In this document: positions 27,639 through 36,907 of the stretch, piece after piece | Layout: each line of letters begins with the position of its first letter | How positions within the stretch are numbered: position 1 is the first letter of the stretch | Assembly: GCA_021604865.1 (NCBI GenBank) | Contig: BQJU01000029.1 | Location: 1 to 64,000 of the forward strand | DNA: 64,000 nucleotides | DNA from: Saprospiraceae bacterium | Lineage (GTDB): Bacteria; Bacteroidota; Bacteroidia; Chitinophagales; Saprospiraceae | Direction: 5' to 3' | Translations under genes and position numbers: made by a program | Notes under the pieces: model-generated | What the model was told of the DNA's origin: nothing | Database searches by the model: none | What the model saw: only the letters and a program-made list of their open reading frames with translations

Positions 27639-29726
27639 TCACTCCTCCACCGGCAAAAAACTAATCGCCACGCCCCCGCCAGCAGCCAGTTTCAATTTTA
27701 ATTGCTGATGATTATCTACCGTTTTTTTCTCAATTTTAATATCAGTAGGATTGTCATTCCAATGCGCATTATCGCCATCGGCGTAAATGGTAGCTTCATA
27801 GGTTTTACTGGCCTCCAGGAAGTCCAATGCAATGGTCAATTCCCGTGCATTTTCGTCAGTGATGCTGCCTACAAACCATTTATTAGTTCCCCTTTCCTGG
27901 CGGGCAATGGTTACAAAATCACCAATTTCGCCATTCAGTACTTTCGTAGTTTCCCAATCTACACCAACGTCACGGATAAATTGAAAGGCGGGTTGTCCTA
28001 CATAAAATTCAGGCAGGTCAGCTGCCATTTGTACCGGGCTGTAGATGACTACGTACAAGGCCAATTGTTGTGCCAGTGTGGTGTTGATCTGATTTTCTGC
28101 CTTATAGGGATCTAGTTTGATATTAAAAATACCGGGTGTGAAATCAATAGGTCCAGCCAGCATACGGGTAAAGGCGATTATAGGCAAATGCTCCGGTGGA
28201 TTGCCGCCATCCGTTGCCCAAGCATTGAATTCCTGGCCCCGCAGACCTTCCCGTGCAATTTCATTGGGATAGGTCCTTCTGGTGCCCGTATCTTTGATTG
28301 GTTCATGGGCATTGACTGCGATTTCGTATTTGGCTGCCGTTTCGATAACCCGCCGGTAATGGTTCACCATCCATTGGCCGTGATGGTATTCGGTATTGGG
28401 AATAATTTTCCCAACATAGCCCGTTTTTACGGCATGAATGCCCAGCTTATGCATGAGCTGAAAGGCTGTATCCATTTGCTCATCATAGGTACGCGGCGCC
28501 GCTGAAGTTTCGTGGTGCATGATGATGACCACGCCTTTGGATTTGCCATAAGCCACTACTTCCTCCAGGTTGTAATCCGGATAAGGGGTCACAAAATCAA
28601 ATACGCCTTCCCGATCGTCAAAACCAATCCAGTGTTCCCAACCTGTATTCCAACCTTCTACCAATAAAGCGCCGATATTATTGGCAGCTGCAAAGTCGAT
28701 AAAATGTTTGGCATTGGCTGTCGTAGCACCATGTTTGCCGCTAGCCATATCCCAGGAAGACTTGCCGAGGTGCATTTCCCACCAGATGCCGACATATTTT
28801 GTGGGTTTAAACCAGGATACGTCTCCCAATTTATTGGGCTCATTCAGGTTGACAATCAGTTTTGATTCAATCAGATCACCAGCCTTTTCGGCAATCTGTA
28901 CTGTGCGCCAGGGCGTCATAAAAGGAACGGTGCGTTTTACCTTATGTCCTTCACCACTGCCCACTAATTCACTTACCATACGTAGATTCTCCGTATCAAT
29001 TTTTAAAGTCATACCAGAATAATCAGTCAGATTGGCCTCGTGAAAACTGAGGTATAAACCCGCTGCTGTTTTCATACTTACTGGTGTATTCACGGCATTT
29101 TCAGGAATATAAGTTTGCGCCAGATTCGGGTGATCCCGCTTGCTGATGGCATCAATTTCCGAGAATTTAGTAGTGTTGTACAAATGCTCGTAGATATCCC
29201 AATCGCCAGGTATCCACCAGCAATTGTGGTCGCCGGTAAGAGAAAATTGTGTATTTTCATCCATAATCACCACCTCATTCAGGCCTTCCTGCTTCGGAAA
29301 TTCATAACGAAAACCCAGCCCATCATCGTAAGCTCGAAAGATGATATTCATCAGGCGGTTGGGTGCGTCAATTTCCTGAAGTTTAACTGTCAATTCTTTA
29401 TATTTATTGACAACCTTCCGTTGTTCTCCCCACGGCATTTCCCACGTTTCATCCATAGCATGGGTATCGGTACCTAATACTTGCATGCCTTTACCAAGCG
29501 GCTCCATGCCCCGTAGGTCAAAACCCATAGTGGAGGTATCCAAAACGAGTTGATCTTTGAACCGCACCAGATAGGCTGGCTGCTGATCAGCGGTCAATAA
29601 AAATTCTATGTTTACCAGCTCAGCCGGAGACTTAACCAGAAAGGCTTCTGACTGTTTTACATCTTCCTTACAGGATGAGCTGATCAATATCACCCAAAAG
29701 AGGATTGAAGGGAGTATGTTTTTCAT
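27639..29726 (-). CDS. GH97 alpha-glucosidase (SusB-like)
   Basis: Start at MKNILPSILFWVILISSSC (29726) gives a lipoprotein signal with Cys19. A 695-aa protein with the GH97 layout: N-terminal beta-supersandwich (~25-290), TIM-like barrel (~300-580; KYVGIWWEMHLG, LLVEGWNTGWEHW) and a C-terminal beta domain. The catalytic region carries MHHETS and VNAHEPIKDTGTRRTYPN; the HHE/AHE glutamates fit the inverting, SusB-like subgroup rather than the retaining alpha-galactosidases. It would hydrolyse alpha-glucosidic bonds in the periplasm. No SusCD pair is nearby, so not part of a PUL here. Confidence 0.93.
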   Translation of the reverse strand: MKNILPSILFWVILISSSCKEDVKQSEAFLVKSPAELVNIEFLLTADQQPAYLVRFKDQLVLDTSTMGFDLRGMEPLGKGMQVLGTDTHAMDETWEMPWGEQRKVVNKYKELTVKLQEIDAPNRLMNIIFRAYDDGLGFRYEFPKQEGLNEVVIMDENTQFSLTGDHNCWWIPGDWDIYEHLYNTTKFSEIDAISKRDHPNLAQTYIPENAVNTPVSMKTAAGLYLSFHEANLTDYSGMTLKIDTENLRMVSELVGSGEGHKVKRTVPFMTPWRTVQIAEKAGDLIESKLIVNLNEPNKLGDVSWFKPTKYVGIWWEMHLGKSSWDMASGKHGATTANAKHFIDFAAANNIGALLVEGWNTGWEHWIGFDDREGVFDFVTPYPDYNLEEVVAYGKSKGVVIIMHHETSAAPRTYDEQMDTAFQLMHKLGIHAVKTGYVGKIIPNTEYHHGQWMVNHYRRVIETAAKYEIAVNAHEPIKDTGTRRTYPNEIAREGLRGQEFNAWATDGGNPPEHLPIIAFTRMLAGPIDFTPGIFNIKLDPYKAENQINTTLAQQLALYVVIYSPVQMAADLPEFYVGQPAFQFIRDVGVDWETTKVLNGEIGDFVTIARQERGTNKWFVGSITDENARELTIALDFLEASKTYEATIYADGDNAHWNDNPTDIKIEKKTVDNHQQLKLKLAAGGGVAISFLPVEE

Positions 29727-29888
29727 GTTTTTTAGTTTCATATCTAGATAATGGAAGGAATGTTTTACTGGAAGGAATGGACCAAGTATAGATGAATTGT
29801 GGCTGGCATCACGTCCATTCCACTGCCCACATTTTTACAGGTTTCACTGCTACGACGAGATAAATCGACGTCGCTGCATGCCCACTTT

Positions 29889-32800
29889 TCACTTTTCACT
29901 TTTCACTTCCACCTCTACCAATACCCCACTCATCACAAAATGAATATAAGTACGAACCATCGGTGTATCAAAAACTTCCTGTAAAGCCGCTCGACTAAAA
30001 TACAACCAGGAGGCCAGTTCCTGTGCTTTTTTTTGCAAATGTTTTCCGTTACCTGCAAAACCGCTGTTTTGTATTAGGGCTTTACCGCCTGGAATATCAG
30101 CTACAACATCAACAATGGTTTCAAATAATCGCCCTTGATAGGTATAACGCACTGGGTATTTTCGAGTAATAGAAGTTGGTTGCAGCTGGCTTTGCAGCTG
30201 TCGATGCCAGGCATCTGAAAGGGGCAATAAGGCCTCTGGAACAACCAATTCATCTGCTTCAAAACGAATGACCAGTCCATTAGCCATTGCCAGGCGCTCA
30301 TCGGCAGGAAAGTGGCTGCGATCTGCCGTCAGGAAAGCTTTGACGACTTTGGCCGCCCGGTATTGGTCAAATTCATCCAGCAATTGCAGGGGTGGGGCAT
30401 ACGTTTTAGTATTTACGATGCGGCCATTGATTTTTAATCCCAAATCTTCTTTCTGCAAGTCGATTCGTTGGGGTAGATAGGTTTTCTTTCCTTTTCTTTC
30501 CTCTGGAAAAACCGTTGGTTCATCAGCCAATTCTCCATAGGTAAAATCTCTTGGATATAGGAATCGAGTGGTGTGGATCGCGAGGAATTTGCCTTTCCAT
30601 TCCCAGGGGCTTTCGTCCGTACCGGGATCAAGGGTGGGATAATCTTCCTGGCCGTGATGCCATACCCGATTGAGCCATTTAGCGGGCCGACTTGTAGATG
30701 GAAAAATGAGGTAATCGCGGGCACGAGTAATACCGACGTAGAGCAGACGGGCCTCTTCCTGTAGGGCCTGTTTCTTTTTTTCAATCTTGGCAGCACTTGA
30801 ATCCAGTCGTTCTTCAAGGGCGGTACGTCGGTACTGATCAGCATAGGGGTTGACCCAATAGCGCAGCCAGCGATTGCCCAGTACATTTTCCAGGTCGATC
30901 GTATCTGTTTCAGGCACAATTTCTACCCCCCAAACATCTGCCCGCAACATGCCTTCCATGCTATGGCAAATTACAATCGGCCATTCTAGTCCTTTACTTT
31001 TATGGTAGGTCAATACATTGACGGTATTGGGGCCTTCTCCACTGCCCTGAAGGTCCCGCTGATTATTTTCCAGGTCGCTCAACCACAGCAGGAAACCACC
31101 CAGTGAGGCGGCCGTATGCAGGCGATTGCAGGCCTCCTCGTATTGCAAGGCCAGCTTACGCAATACATCTACATTGTCGAGCCGTTGTTGTGCATTACCC
31201 CAGCTGGCGATGGTTCGCCGCAGATCCAGCTCTTCCAGAAGGAGATTCAAAATTTCAGCACTGGATAATTCCACCACTTGTTCCCGCAAAAGGTTGAGCT
31301 GACGGATCAATTCGTCCCCTTCGGCCCACTTTCCGGGAAATTCACCGGCTTCAATTTGTTCCAGATATTCAAGACGATTTTCTATTATTTGTTCAATTTT
31401 AAGCCCGGAACCCAATAGCAAAATTTCAGCAACCGACAACGAATCATAATAGTTGAGAATATACTTCAGGCAGGCCAATATCAGTTTAGACTCGGTAGTA
31501 CTCATCAAACCGGTGCGGGCTATGGCAGCTCGTATTCCCGCCCGGTGTAACGACTCTGCCACTAGTTGGCACTCGGCATTAGAGCGGCACAATATGGCGA
31601 CATCACCAGGCACGGCAGGGCGGTGTTCCTTGCTACCTTTGGGTTGAATCCAGGCCTTTCCTGCCAGAAACTTCTCCAGGCTTTCCGCAATACAATTTTC
31701 CGTCCAGGGTCTGCCGGGCTGACGGTTGCCTTCATCAAATTCAAAGTGCCAATGCAGCAGGGCGTCGCCCATTTCGGCGGGTTCGTCAACTTTGTTAACC
31801 GAATCTTTTGATGCCTTTTTACAGCGCTTAGGTTGCAGGGCCACCTGATCTTCCGGTGTTTCATGAAATGCTTTGGTAAACAAGGCATTAGTTGCAAAGA
31901 CAATATCCTCGCGACTCCGCCAGGAAAAGGTCTGAATATCTTCGGGTTTGACCCCTCCACTCTGCTCGATGATGGCCTGCATCAGCCGGGGTTCTGCGCC
32001 TCGAAATCCATAGATCGATTGTTTGGGGTCACCTACCCAGATGGAATGATTGGCAAAGCGCGATAATTTTAGAAACAATTCCAATTGTAACGGACTGGTA
32101 TCCTGAAATTCATCAACCATCAACAGGTCGAGCTCCTCAGCCAAAATGGCCTTCACCTGCTCATTGTCCAGCAGGCGTTTGATGAGCACCTCCATATCGG
32201 TGTAGTCAATCAGTCCACGGCTGTTTTTGTAAGCTTCGTACTCGCGTATAGCGGCGATAGAAATGTCAAAGATCTGATCGATAAATTGACGGATATCCCG
32301 GTGAAAATCGGGATGAGTATCGTGGGTTTCTGCAAAGGCTTTGATGGCAGCCATTGCATCCCGGCTTTTTGCTCCCGGATCAATTTTGGCAATTTTCACC
32401 CATTGAAACCAATACAATTCTCCCCGTAATCGCAGCTCCCGCAGCATAGTCTGCAGGTTTTGTACGGCTACCAGGGTCTTTTTGGTGGCATCTTCATTTT
32501 GGGTTACTTCCGCTATGGTTTCCGTTAGCAGCTGTTCCATCCGCTCCGAGAAATAGGTGGCCGGTTGATCAGATACCTGCCCCAAAAATGCCTGAAAGCT
32601 TTCAAAAGAACGCTGTTTACTCTGCTCCAGCACCTCGATGGAAAAATCATTGGCGCGGGCTACGTCAGTCAGGTTTTTCACCTCTCTCCGCCAGTCGTAG
32701 TGTTCCCGTTTGTTCAGCCCAAGACGGTTGCTCAATTGCTCCACTGCCGCTACCCTTTCCAGGGTCAATACGGTGGCTAGTGATTGATTAAACATCAACT

Positions 32801-33116
32801 GTTGATCTTCATCGGCAATGATGGCTACCTCCGGAGATACCCCCGCCTCAAAAGCAAAACGGTGTAGCAACTTCACACCCAATCCATGTACCGTACCAAT
32901 CAGCGCATTCGACAATTCATCCGCCTGGTCAGGCATGCCCTCTTCCAATAGCTTTACCCTTACCCTTTCCTGCAATTCTGCCGCCGCCTTCCGGGTAAAG
33001 GTCGTTGCTATAATGCCACTGGGGCGCACACCTTCCTTCAGCAGACGGACCATCTCCTGAGTCAATCGGTAGGTTTTACCACTACCCGCACCAGCGGAAA
33101 TTATTTTGAGATTCAT
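29889..33116 (-). CDS. UvrD-family helicase, AddA/RecB-like
   Basis: A 1075-aa superfamily 1A helicase: Walker A SAGAGSGKT (~7-15), motif Ia TFTRKAAAEL, motif II DEFQDTSPLQLELF, motif III VGDPKQSIYGFRGAE, motif V TYHKSKGLEW, motif VI LLYVGITRARDYL. The C-terminal ~150 residues sit where AddA/RecB carry a PD-(D/E)XK nuclease, but the expected D-hxK pattern reads VVADIPGGKALIQN, so the nuclease appears lost or degenerate. Probable role in double-strand break processing. No AddB/RecC partner is adjacent. Confidence 0.9.
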   Translation of the reverse strand: MNLKIISAGAGSGKTYRLTQEMVRLLKEGVRPSGIIATTFTRKAAAELQERVRVKLLEEGMPDQADELSNALIGTVHGLGVKLLHRFAFEAGVSPEVAIIADEDQQLMFNQSLATVLTLERVAAVEQLSNRLGLNKREHYDWRREVKNLTDVARANDFSIEVLEQSKQRSFESFQAFLGQVSDQPATYFSERMEQLLTETIAEVTQNEDATKKTLVAVQNLQTMLRELRLRGELYWFQWVKIAKIDPGAKSRDAMAAIKAFAETHDTHPDFHRDIRQFIDQIFDISIAAIREYEAYKNSRGLIDYTDMEVLIKRLLDNEQVKAILAEELDLLMVDEFQDTSPLQLELFLKLSRFANHSIWVGDPKQSIYGFRGAEPRLMQAIIEQSGGVKPEDIQTFSWRSREDIVFATNALFTKAFHETPEDQVALQPKRCKKASKDSVNKVDEPAEMGDALLHWHFEFDEGNRQPGRPWTENCIAESLEKFLAGKAWIQPKGSKEHRPAVPGDVAILCRSNAECQLVAESLHRAGIRAAIARTGLMSTTESKLILACLKYILNYYDSLSVAEILLLGSGLKIEQIIENRLEYLEQIEAGEFPGKWAEGDELIRQLNLLREQVVELSSAEILNLLLEELDLRRTIASWGNAQQRLDNVDVLRKLALQYEEACNRLHTAASLGGFLLWLSDLENNQRDLQGSGEGPNTVNVLTYHKSKGLEWPIVICHSMEGMLRADVWGVEIVPETDTIDLENVLGNRWLRYWVNPYADQYRRTALEERLDSSAAKIEKKKQALQEEARLLYVGITRARDYLIFPSTSRPAKWLNRVWHHGQEDYPTLDPGTDESPWEWKGKFLAIHTTRFLYPRDFTYGELADEPTVFPEERKGKKTYLPQRIDLQKEDLGLKINGRIVNTKTYAPPLQLLDEFDQYRAAKVVKAFLTADRSHFPADERLAMANGLVIRFEADELVVPEALLPLSDAWHRQLQSQLQPTSITRKYPVRYTYQGRLFETIVDVVADIPGGKALIQNSGFAGNGKHLQKKAQELASWLYFSRAALQEVFDTPMVRTYIHFVMSGVLVEVEVKSEK

Positions 33117-33273
33117 ACTATAAAAGTTTCGACCGTCTTATGGGCGCTACCCAAGGGTCGCTATGCTACTGGGTTCGCTATCGCTCAGCCTTCGGCCCTA
33201 TAGGCCTCGTCCGGTGTTGCACACCGCCCATCCGCAGCGCTAGCGCAAGTCCCCTCCGAATCAATCATATTGC
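33117..33273. other. Intergenic upstream of the UvrD-like gene
   Basis: About 155 bases rich in GGGTCGC/CGCTATCG words (33160-33250) with no gene. Short inverted words are visible (e.g. tgggcgctacccaagggtcgc), but no clean hairpin was confirmed. Followed directly by repeat family B copy 2. Confidence 0.4.
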
Positions 33274-33472
33274 TAAGAGCATGTTTGGAGGTCGGCTTTG
33301 GAAGCGTCTCGGCTCAGCTGAGATGATGAGACAAGGCTTTTTTTGAAGTTCATCTAGGCTGAGCCGAGACGGACAAGAAAAGTAACGAAGTATCATCAAT
33401 AAAGTGATCCTTTGCAGCCCGAATAGCTTGCCCCGATCTTGCATCGGGGTTGGCCTCCAAACATGCTCTAAA
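33274..33472. repeat. Dispersed repeat family B, copy 2 (complete)
   Basis: ~199 bp with inverted ends: CTAAGAGCATGTTTGGAGG on the left and CCTCCAAACATGCTCTAAAA on the right. Inside is a long imperfect inverted repeat (GTCTCGGCTCAGCTGAGATG ~33305 with CATCTAGGCTGAGCCGAGAC ~33352) and an added CCCCGAT...ATCGGGG hairpin (33431-33449). The right end overlaps the TAG stop of dcd (33468-33470). Confidence 0.85.
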
Positions 33473-34004
33473 ACTTATTCTTCCACATCATACTTTCCAC
33501 CGGCCGAATCGTCCGTTCATTGTATTTGGCATTTTTCTTTTTGTTGTAATAATTCTCAATCTCCCCTTCTACCTTAAAATAGATCAACTGGCCAATCGGC
33601 ATACCTGCATATACGCGTACCGGGTGGGTGCAGGAAATCTCCAGGGTCCAGGTATTACAAAAACCAACGTCGCCCTTGCCTGCAGTAGCGTGGATATCAA
33701 TACCGAGTCTGCCTACACTCGATTTTCCCTCCAGAAAAGGGACCGAGTTGTGGGTTTCGGTGTATTCCTCCGTTACGCCCAAGTATAAGGTATTGGGATG
33801 CAAGACAAAACCCCTTTCCGGAATTTCCAGGTGCTCAATCTCATTGTGCCGCCGTGCATCCAAGATGTGGTCTTTATAAATGGCCAGGCTTTTACTCAGA
33901 TGCACATCATAGGAATTGGTGCCCAGGCAAGCGCGGTCAAATGGCTCAATAACAATTTCTCCATTGGCAATGCCTTCCAGGATCTTTTTATCGCTCAGTA
34001 TCAT
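33468..34004 (-). CDS. dcd: dCTP deaminase
   Basis: A 178-aa protein covering the whole dCTP deaminase/dUTPase fold: MILSDKKILEGIANGEI at the start, EGKSSVGRLGIDIHATAG (~114-131, the catalytic S-R...E region), a C-terminal QLIYFKVEGEIENYY and a tail ending WKNKF. It converts dCTP to dUTP as the first step towards dTMP. Cytosolic homotrimer in the family. The stop TAG is provided by, or overlaps, the inverted end of repeat family B. A TAAATTTA -7-like box lies ~25 bp upstream. Confidence 0.95.
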   Translation of the reverse strand: MILSDKKILEGIANGEIVIEPFDRACLGTNSYDVHLSKSLAIYKDHILDARRHNEIEHLEIPERGFVLHPNTLYLGVTEEYTETHNSVPFLEGKSSVGRLGIDIHATAGKGDVGFCNTWTLEISCTHPVRVYAGMPIGQLIYFKVEGEIENYYNKKKNAKYNERTIRPVESMMWKNKF

Positions 34005-34270
34005 ATTCTTTTATCGGTTAAGAAGGGGTAAATTTACCAAAATATGTGGCTAGTAATGGTGGTTGGGGGAAAAATGCGTCGATGAGTTGACGATGAGGGT
34101 TGATTTATTGATGACAATGTTGTGTAGTTGTATGTTGCGTTTAAATTTTCAAACTTAAACGATCGGATTTGAGTCTTTAATAAATCGGGCGTCTTCATCC
34201 TACGGACGAAGCAAAAAAAAACCATCCGGCTGGAGAATTGGCCTAAAAAAAGTGGCCCTTAGCTCTTAGT

Positions 34271-34390
34271 ACCAACCAAATTCATTTGGTTGACCGCAAA
34301 GCGCTGAAAGCCAGCTTTCTTCCATGCTGCATTTATCTGTCCAATTAATTCAAGTAGGTCAAAACATAGCCTGCAAGGCCAAATTAGTTG
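34271..34390. repeat. Repeat R2, copy 1
   Basis: ~120 bp beginning ACCAACCAAATTCATTTGGTTGACC (a palindromic AACCAAATTCATTTGGTT-type core) through the aaaacatagcctgcaaggccaa block. Nearly identical to 34867-34988. Confidence 0.85.
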
Positions 34391-34486
34391 CCACTATTAG
34401 GTTTTGAATTGGTTTTTTTACAGTCTTTCGGTTTACCGCCAGAGGGGGTGCAAAAGTAATAGATAAAGTTCGGCATTATGCAGTTA

Positions 34487-34830
34487 AGGCTTTTGTTTGA
34501 TTTTTGGAAGTTTGTTTGAGATTTGGAGCATTAAATAATCGGGCGTCTTCATTTTTTTTGATGGCAAAAAACCCGAAGCAAAAAAAACCATCCGGCTGGA
34601 GGATTGGCCTAAAAAAAGCGGCCCAGTTGGGGTGGAAGAAATAAACTCGCTTTTTTGATTTGTGGTAGCTTGTTCTTTTTTGATTGTTTGGCATACTCTT
34701 CTTGATTTTAGCTTGGTTTTAGCTCAAGCAGTATTTCTTCTTGAGCAGTACGGTTGCCGCTTTTTTCTTAACGGCCAATGCTCCTATGCCGGAAGCCGCC
34801 CGCGCGGAGTGCTTGTTTAGTGGCTGATTT
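34487..34830. repeat. Repeat R1, copy 1
   Basis: ~345 bp sharing, in order, with 35208-35562 and 35623-36005: aaggcttttgtttga, the gatttggagcatta / atcgggcgtcttcat block, a long T-run, gcaaaa...cgaagc plus an A-run, ccggctggaggattg, aaaaaaagcgg, GCTCAAG-cagtatttctt-CTTGAGC (stem-loop) and cttaacggccaatgctcctatgccgg. A truncated version of the first half lies at 34161-34258. Confidence 0.85.
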
Positions 34831-34866
34831 GGTGGTAAGAGGTTCGTGTGGTGTTTGTAGCCCTTC

Positions 34867-34988
34867 GTATCAACCAAATTCATTTGGTTGACCGCAAAGC
34901 GCTGAAAGCCAGCTTTTTTCCATGCTGCATTTATCTGTCCAATTAATTCAAGCAGGTAAAAACATAACCTGCAAGGTCAATTTATTGT
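34867..34988. repeat. Repeat R2, copy 2
   Basis: Second copy of the 34271-34390 unit in the same orientation, differing by a few bases (tcaaccaaattcatttggttg, ...aacctgcaaggtcaa). Confidence 0.85.
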
Positions 34989-35207
34989 TGCTTAGCGGCC
35001 AGCGGAGTTAGCACCTGCAAGCTTTAGGCGGCTAATTTCCTATTGGATGTCGTCAACTTAGTGCTCATAAGGCAATATTGGCAGACCGGTGATAGTGCTT
35101 GATGGCTGCCTTGGTTGGGCGGAAATTTTTCTGCCCGATGACGTTTGCAGAATAAATGCGCTAGGCTGACGGCATTAAATTTTCTATTGCCTTCTAAATT
35201 TGGGTGA

Positions 35208-35562
35208 AGGCTTTTGTTTGAGAGTTGGAAGTAGGTTTAAGATTTGGAGCATTAATTAATCGGGCGTCTTCATTTTTTTTTGGTGGCAAAAGAAAACGAA
35301 GCAAAAAAAACCATTCCGGCTGGAGGATTGTCCTAAAAAAAGCGGTCCATTTCGGGTGAAAGAAATAAACTCGCTTTGGCGTTTTGTGATAGCTTGATCT
35401 CTTTTGATTGTAGGGCAGGATTTTCCTGATTATTCTTCGGTTTTAGCTCAAGCAGTATTTCTTCTTGAGCAGTACGGTTCCCGCTTTTTTCTTAACGGCC
35501 AATGCTCCTATGCCGGAACCCACCCGCGCTGAGTACATATTTAGTAGCTGATTAGGTGGTAG
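35208..35562. repeat. Repeat R1, copy 2
   Basis: ~355 bp, the same order of blocks as copy 1 and most similar to copy 3 (identical over the first ~100 bp). It includes the GCTCAAG...CTTGAGC stem-loop at ~35447-35470. Confidence 0.85.
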
Positions 35563-35622
35563 GAGACTTTTGGGGTGTTTGATAACAGCAAAAGCAATAG
35601 ATAAAGATCGGGGCGATCCTAG

Positions 35623-36005
35623 TCAAGGCTTTTGTTTGAGAGTTGGAAGTAGGTTTAAGATTTGGAGCATTAATTAATCGGGCGTCTTCATTTTTTTTTG
35701 GTGGCAAAAGAAAACGAAGCAAAAAAAAAACATTCCGGCTGGAGGATTGACCTAAAAAAAGCGGCCCAGTTGGAGGGGAAGAAATAAACACGCTTTTTTG
35801 ATTTGTGATAGCCTGTTCTTTTTTGATTGTTGGTCTTTTAGTTTTCTGGTTTTTTATCGGTTTTAGCTCTAACAGTATTTCTTCTTGAGCAGTACGGTTG
35901 CCGCTTTTTTCTTAACGGCCAATGCTCCTATGCCGGAACCCACCTCGCCTTCGCGTAGCCGCTATGGCAGAGCGAGGCCGCGCTGAGTGCTGCTATAGTA
36001 GTTGA
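35623..36005. repeat. Repeat R1, copy 3
   Basis: ~380 bp. Same blocks as copy 2, but with a ~32-bp insert (CTCGCcttcgcgtagccgctatggcagaGCGAG, ~35944-35976) that forms its own hairpin within the shared 'ggaacccacc / cgcgctgagt' segment. Confidence 0.85.
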
Positions 36006-36378
36006 TCGTATATAAAGACCTGGCAGGTAACTGATACCACCCCAAAGCCGGCGTTAAACCTCAATAATCTTAGAAAAATGAAAATGGTCAGCAGGTATAT
36101 GATACCGGAGGGAACACAACAACCTGATTACCAATATGTGTCGCTTTAGTCAAAAGAAGTGGTATGATTAGAATAAAAAATTCCACCTAAAACAGGTGCT
36201 TGACTATTCCCTTCTACTCCTATTCCCCTTATCCTTATAAACCTTGATATCATCTCCGCGAAACCTCCGCGTCCCCTGCGCCTCTGCGGTGAAAAAATAA
36301 AAGAGATATACATTTTCAGATAGCCCTTCCTCCAATTACAAGACTTTTCAAATTTCAAAAACATTGAAACTCACTCCC

Positions 36379-36885
36379 CTAAATCCACCCTTCCACCACG
36401 CTCACCGCACCATCCAAGCGCGCCTCCCCTACCCCACGAACAACCGCAAATGGATTACCCAGCTCCACCAATGCCTGATGATAAAGCTCAAATAATACCT
36501 CCCGATCCTGCGGATTTTCCCGTAAGGGGTCATCCTCCCACGGCAAGTCAGGGGCACAAAGCAGGTAATGGACCTCAGTTTGAGCCCGCAGTTGTACATC
36601 AATCCAGGAGTCGATACGACCGTATTTGTACAGCCCCCAAATCTTGATCACCAAAAGGCCAGTATCGATAAAGACGAGTGGTTGTTGATCTGCCTCCATC
36701 AAAGCCTCTCGTTGTAAATGCCCCTGGGCCATACGCAGGAGGTCCTCCTCTCGGTATGGCCGGTTTAATTGAGCGAGATATTCGCGTGAATATTCCAAAA
36801 GGCAGGGTGCATCAAAATGGCTGGCCAGAGATTGGGTCAACCAGCTTTTGCCTGCGGATTCCGGTCCTGTGATGATGATTTTCAT
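36379..36885 (-). CDS. NadR/Ttd14-like P-loop ATPase
   Basis: Start at MKIIITGPESAGKSWLT (36885); 11 more codons are open but overlap hypX. A 168-aa protein with Walker A GPESAGKS (~7-14), an AAA_28/NadR-type kinase fold (FIDTGLLVIKIW, HYLLCAPDLPWEDDPLRE). In NadR the homologous domain is ribosylnicotinamide kinase; stand-alone Bacteroidota copies are usually annotated as ATPases. It starts 23 bp after the hypX stop on the same strand, so it may be the last gene of the hydrogenase run or a chance neighbour. Confidence 0.8.
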   Translation of the reverse strand: MKIIITGPESAGKSWLTQSLASHFDAPCLLEYSREYLAQLNRPYREEDLLRMAQGHLQREALMEADQQPLVFIDTGLLVIKIWGLYKYGRIDSWIDVQLRAQTEVHYLLCAPDLPWEDDPLRENPQDREVLFELYHQALVELGNPFAVVRGVGEARLDGAVSVVEGWI

Positions 36886-36907
36886 AAAAAGAAGCGCATT
36901 TTTAATT

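Larger units (their letters stand above)
34005..36378. other. 2.4-kb gene-free region made of repeats
   Basis: No convincing coding sequence on either strand; the longest frames are shadows of the repeats (KKNEDARL...NAPNLK-type). It contains repeat family R1 (partial 34161-34258; long copies 34487-34830, 35208-35562, 35623-36005) and R2 (34271-34390, 34867-34988). The rest (34991-35205 and 36006-36378) is unique, apart from a widespread 'cctccgcgtcccctgcgcctctgcggtgaaaaa' word at ~36264-36296. Confidence 0.8.

Noticed and set aside
34476-35791. Short proteins with KKNEDARL...NAPNLK
   Set aside because: They are repeated because repeat R1 is repeated; starts, lengths and frames differ between copies.
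36246-36300. Gene remnant (SPQRRRGRGG frame)
   Set aside because: Matches a widespread intergenic 'ctccgcg...ctctgcggtgaaaaa' word seen in many genomes; no domain or start.
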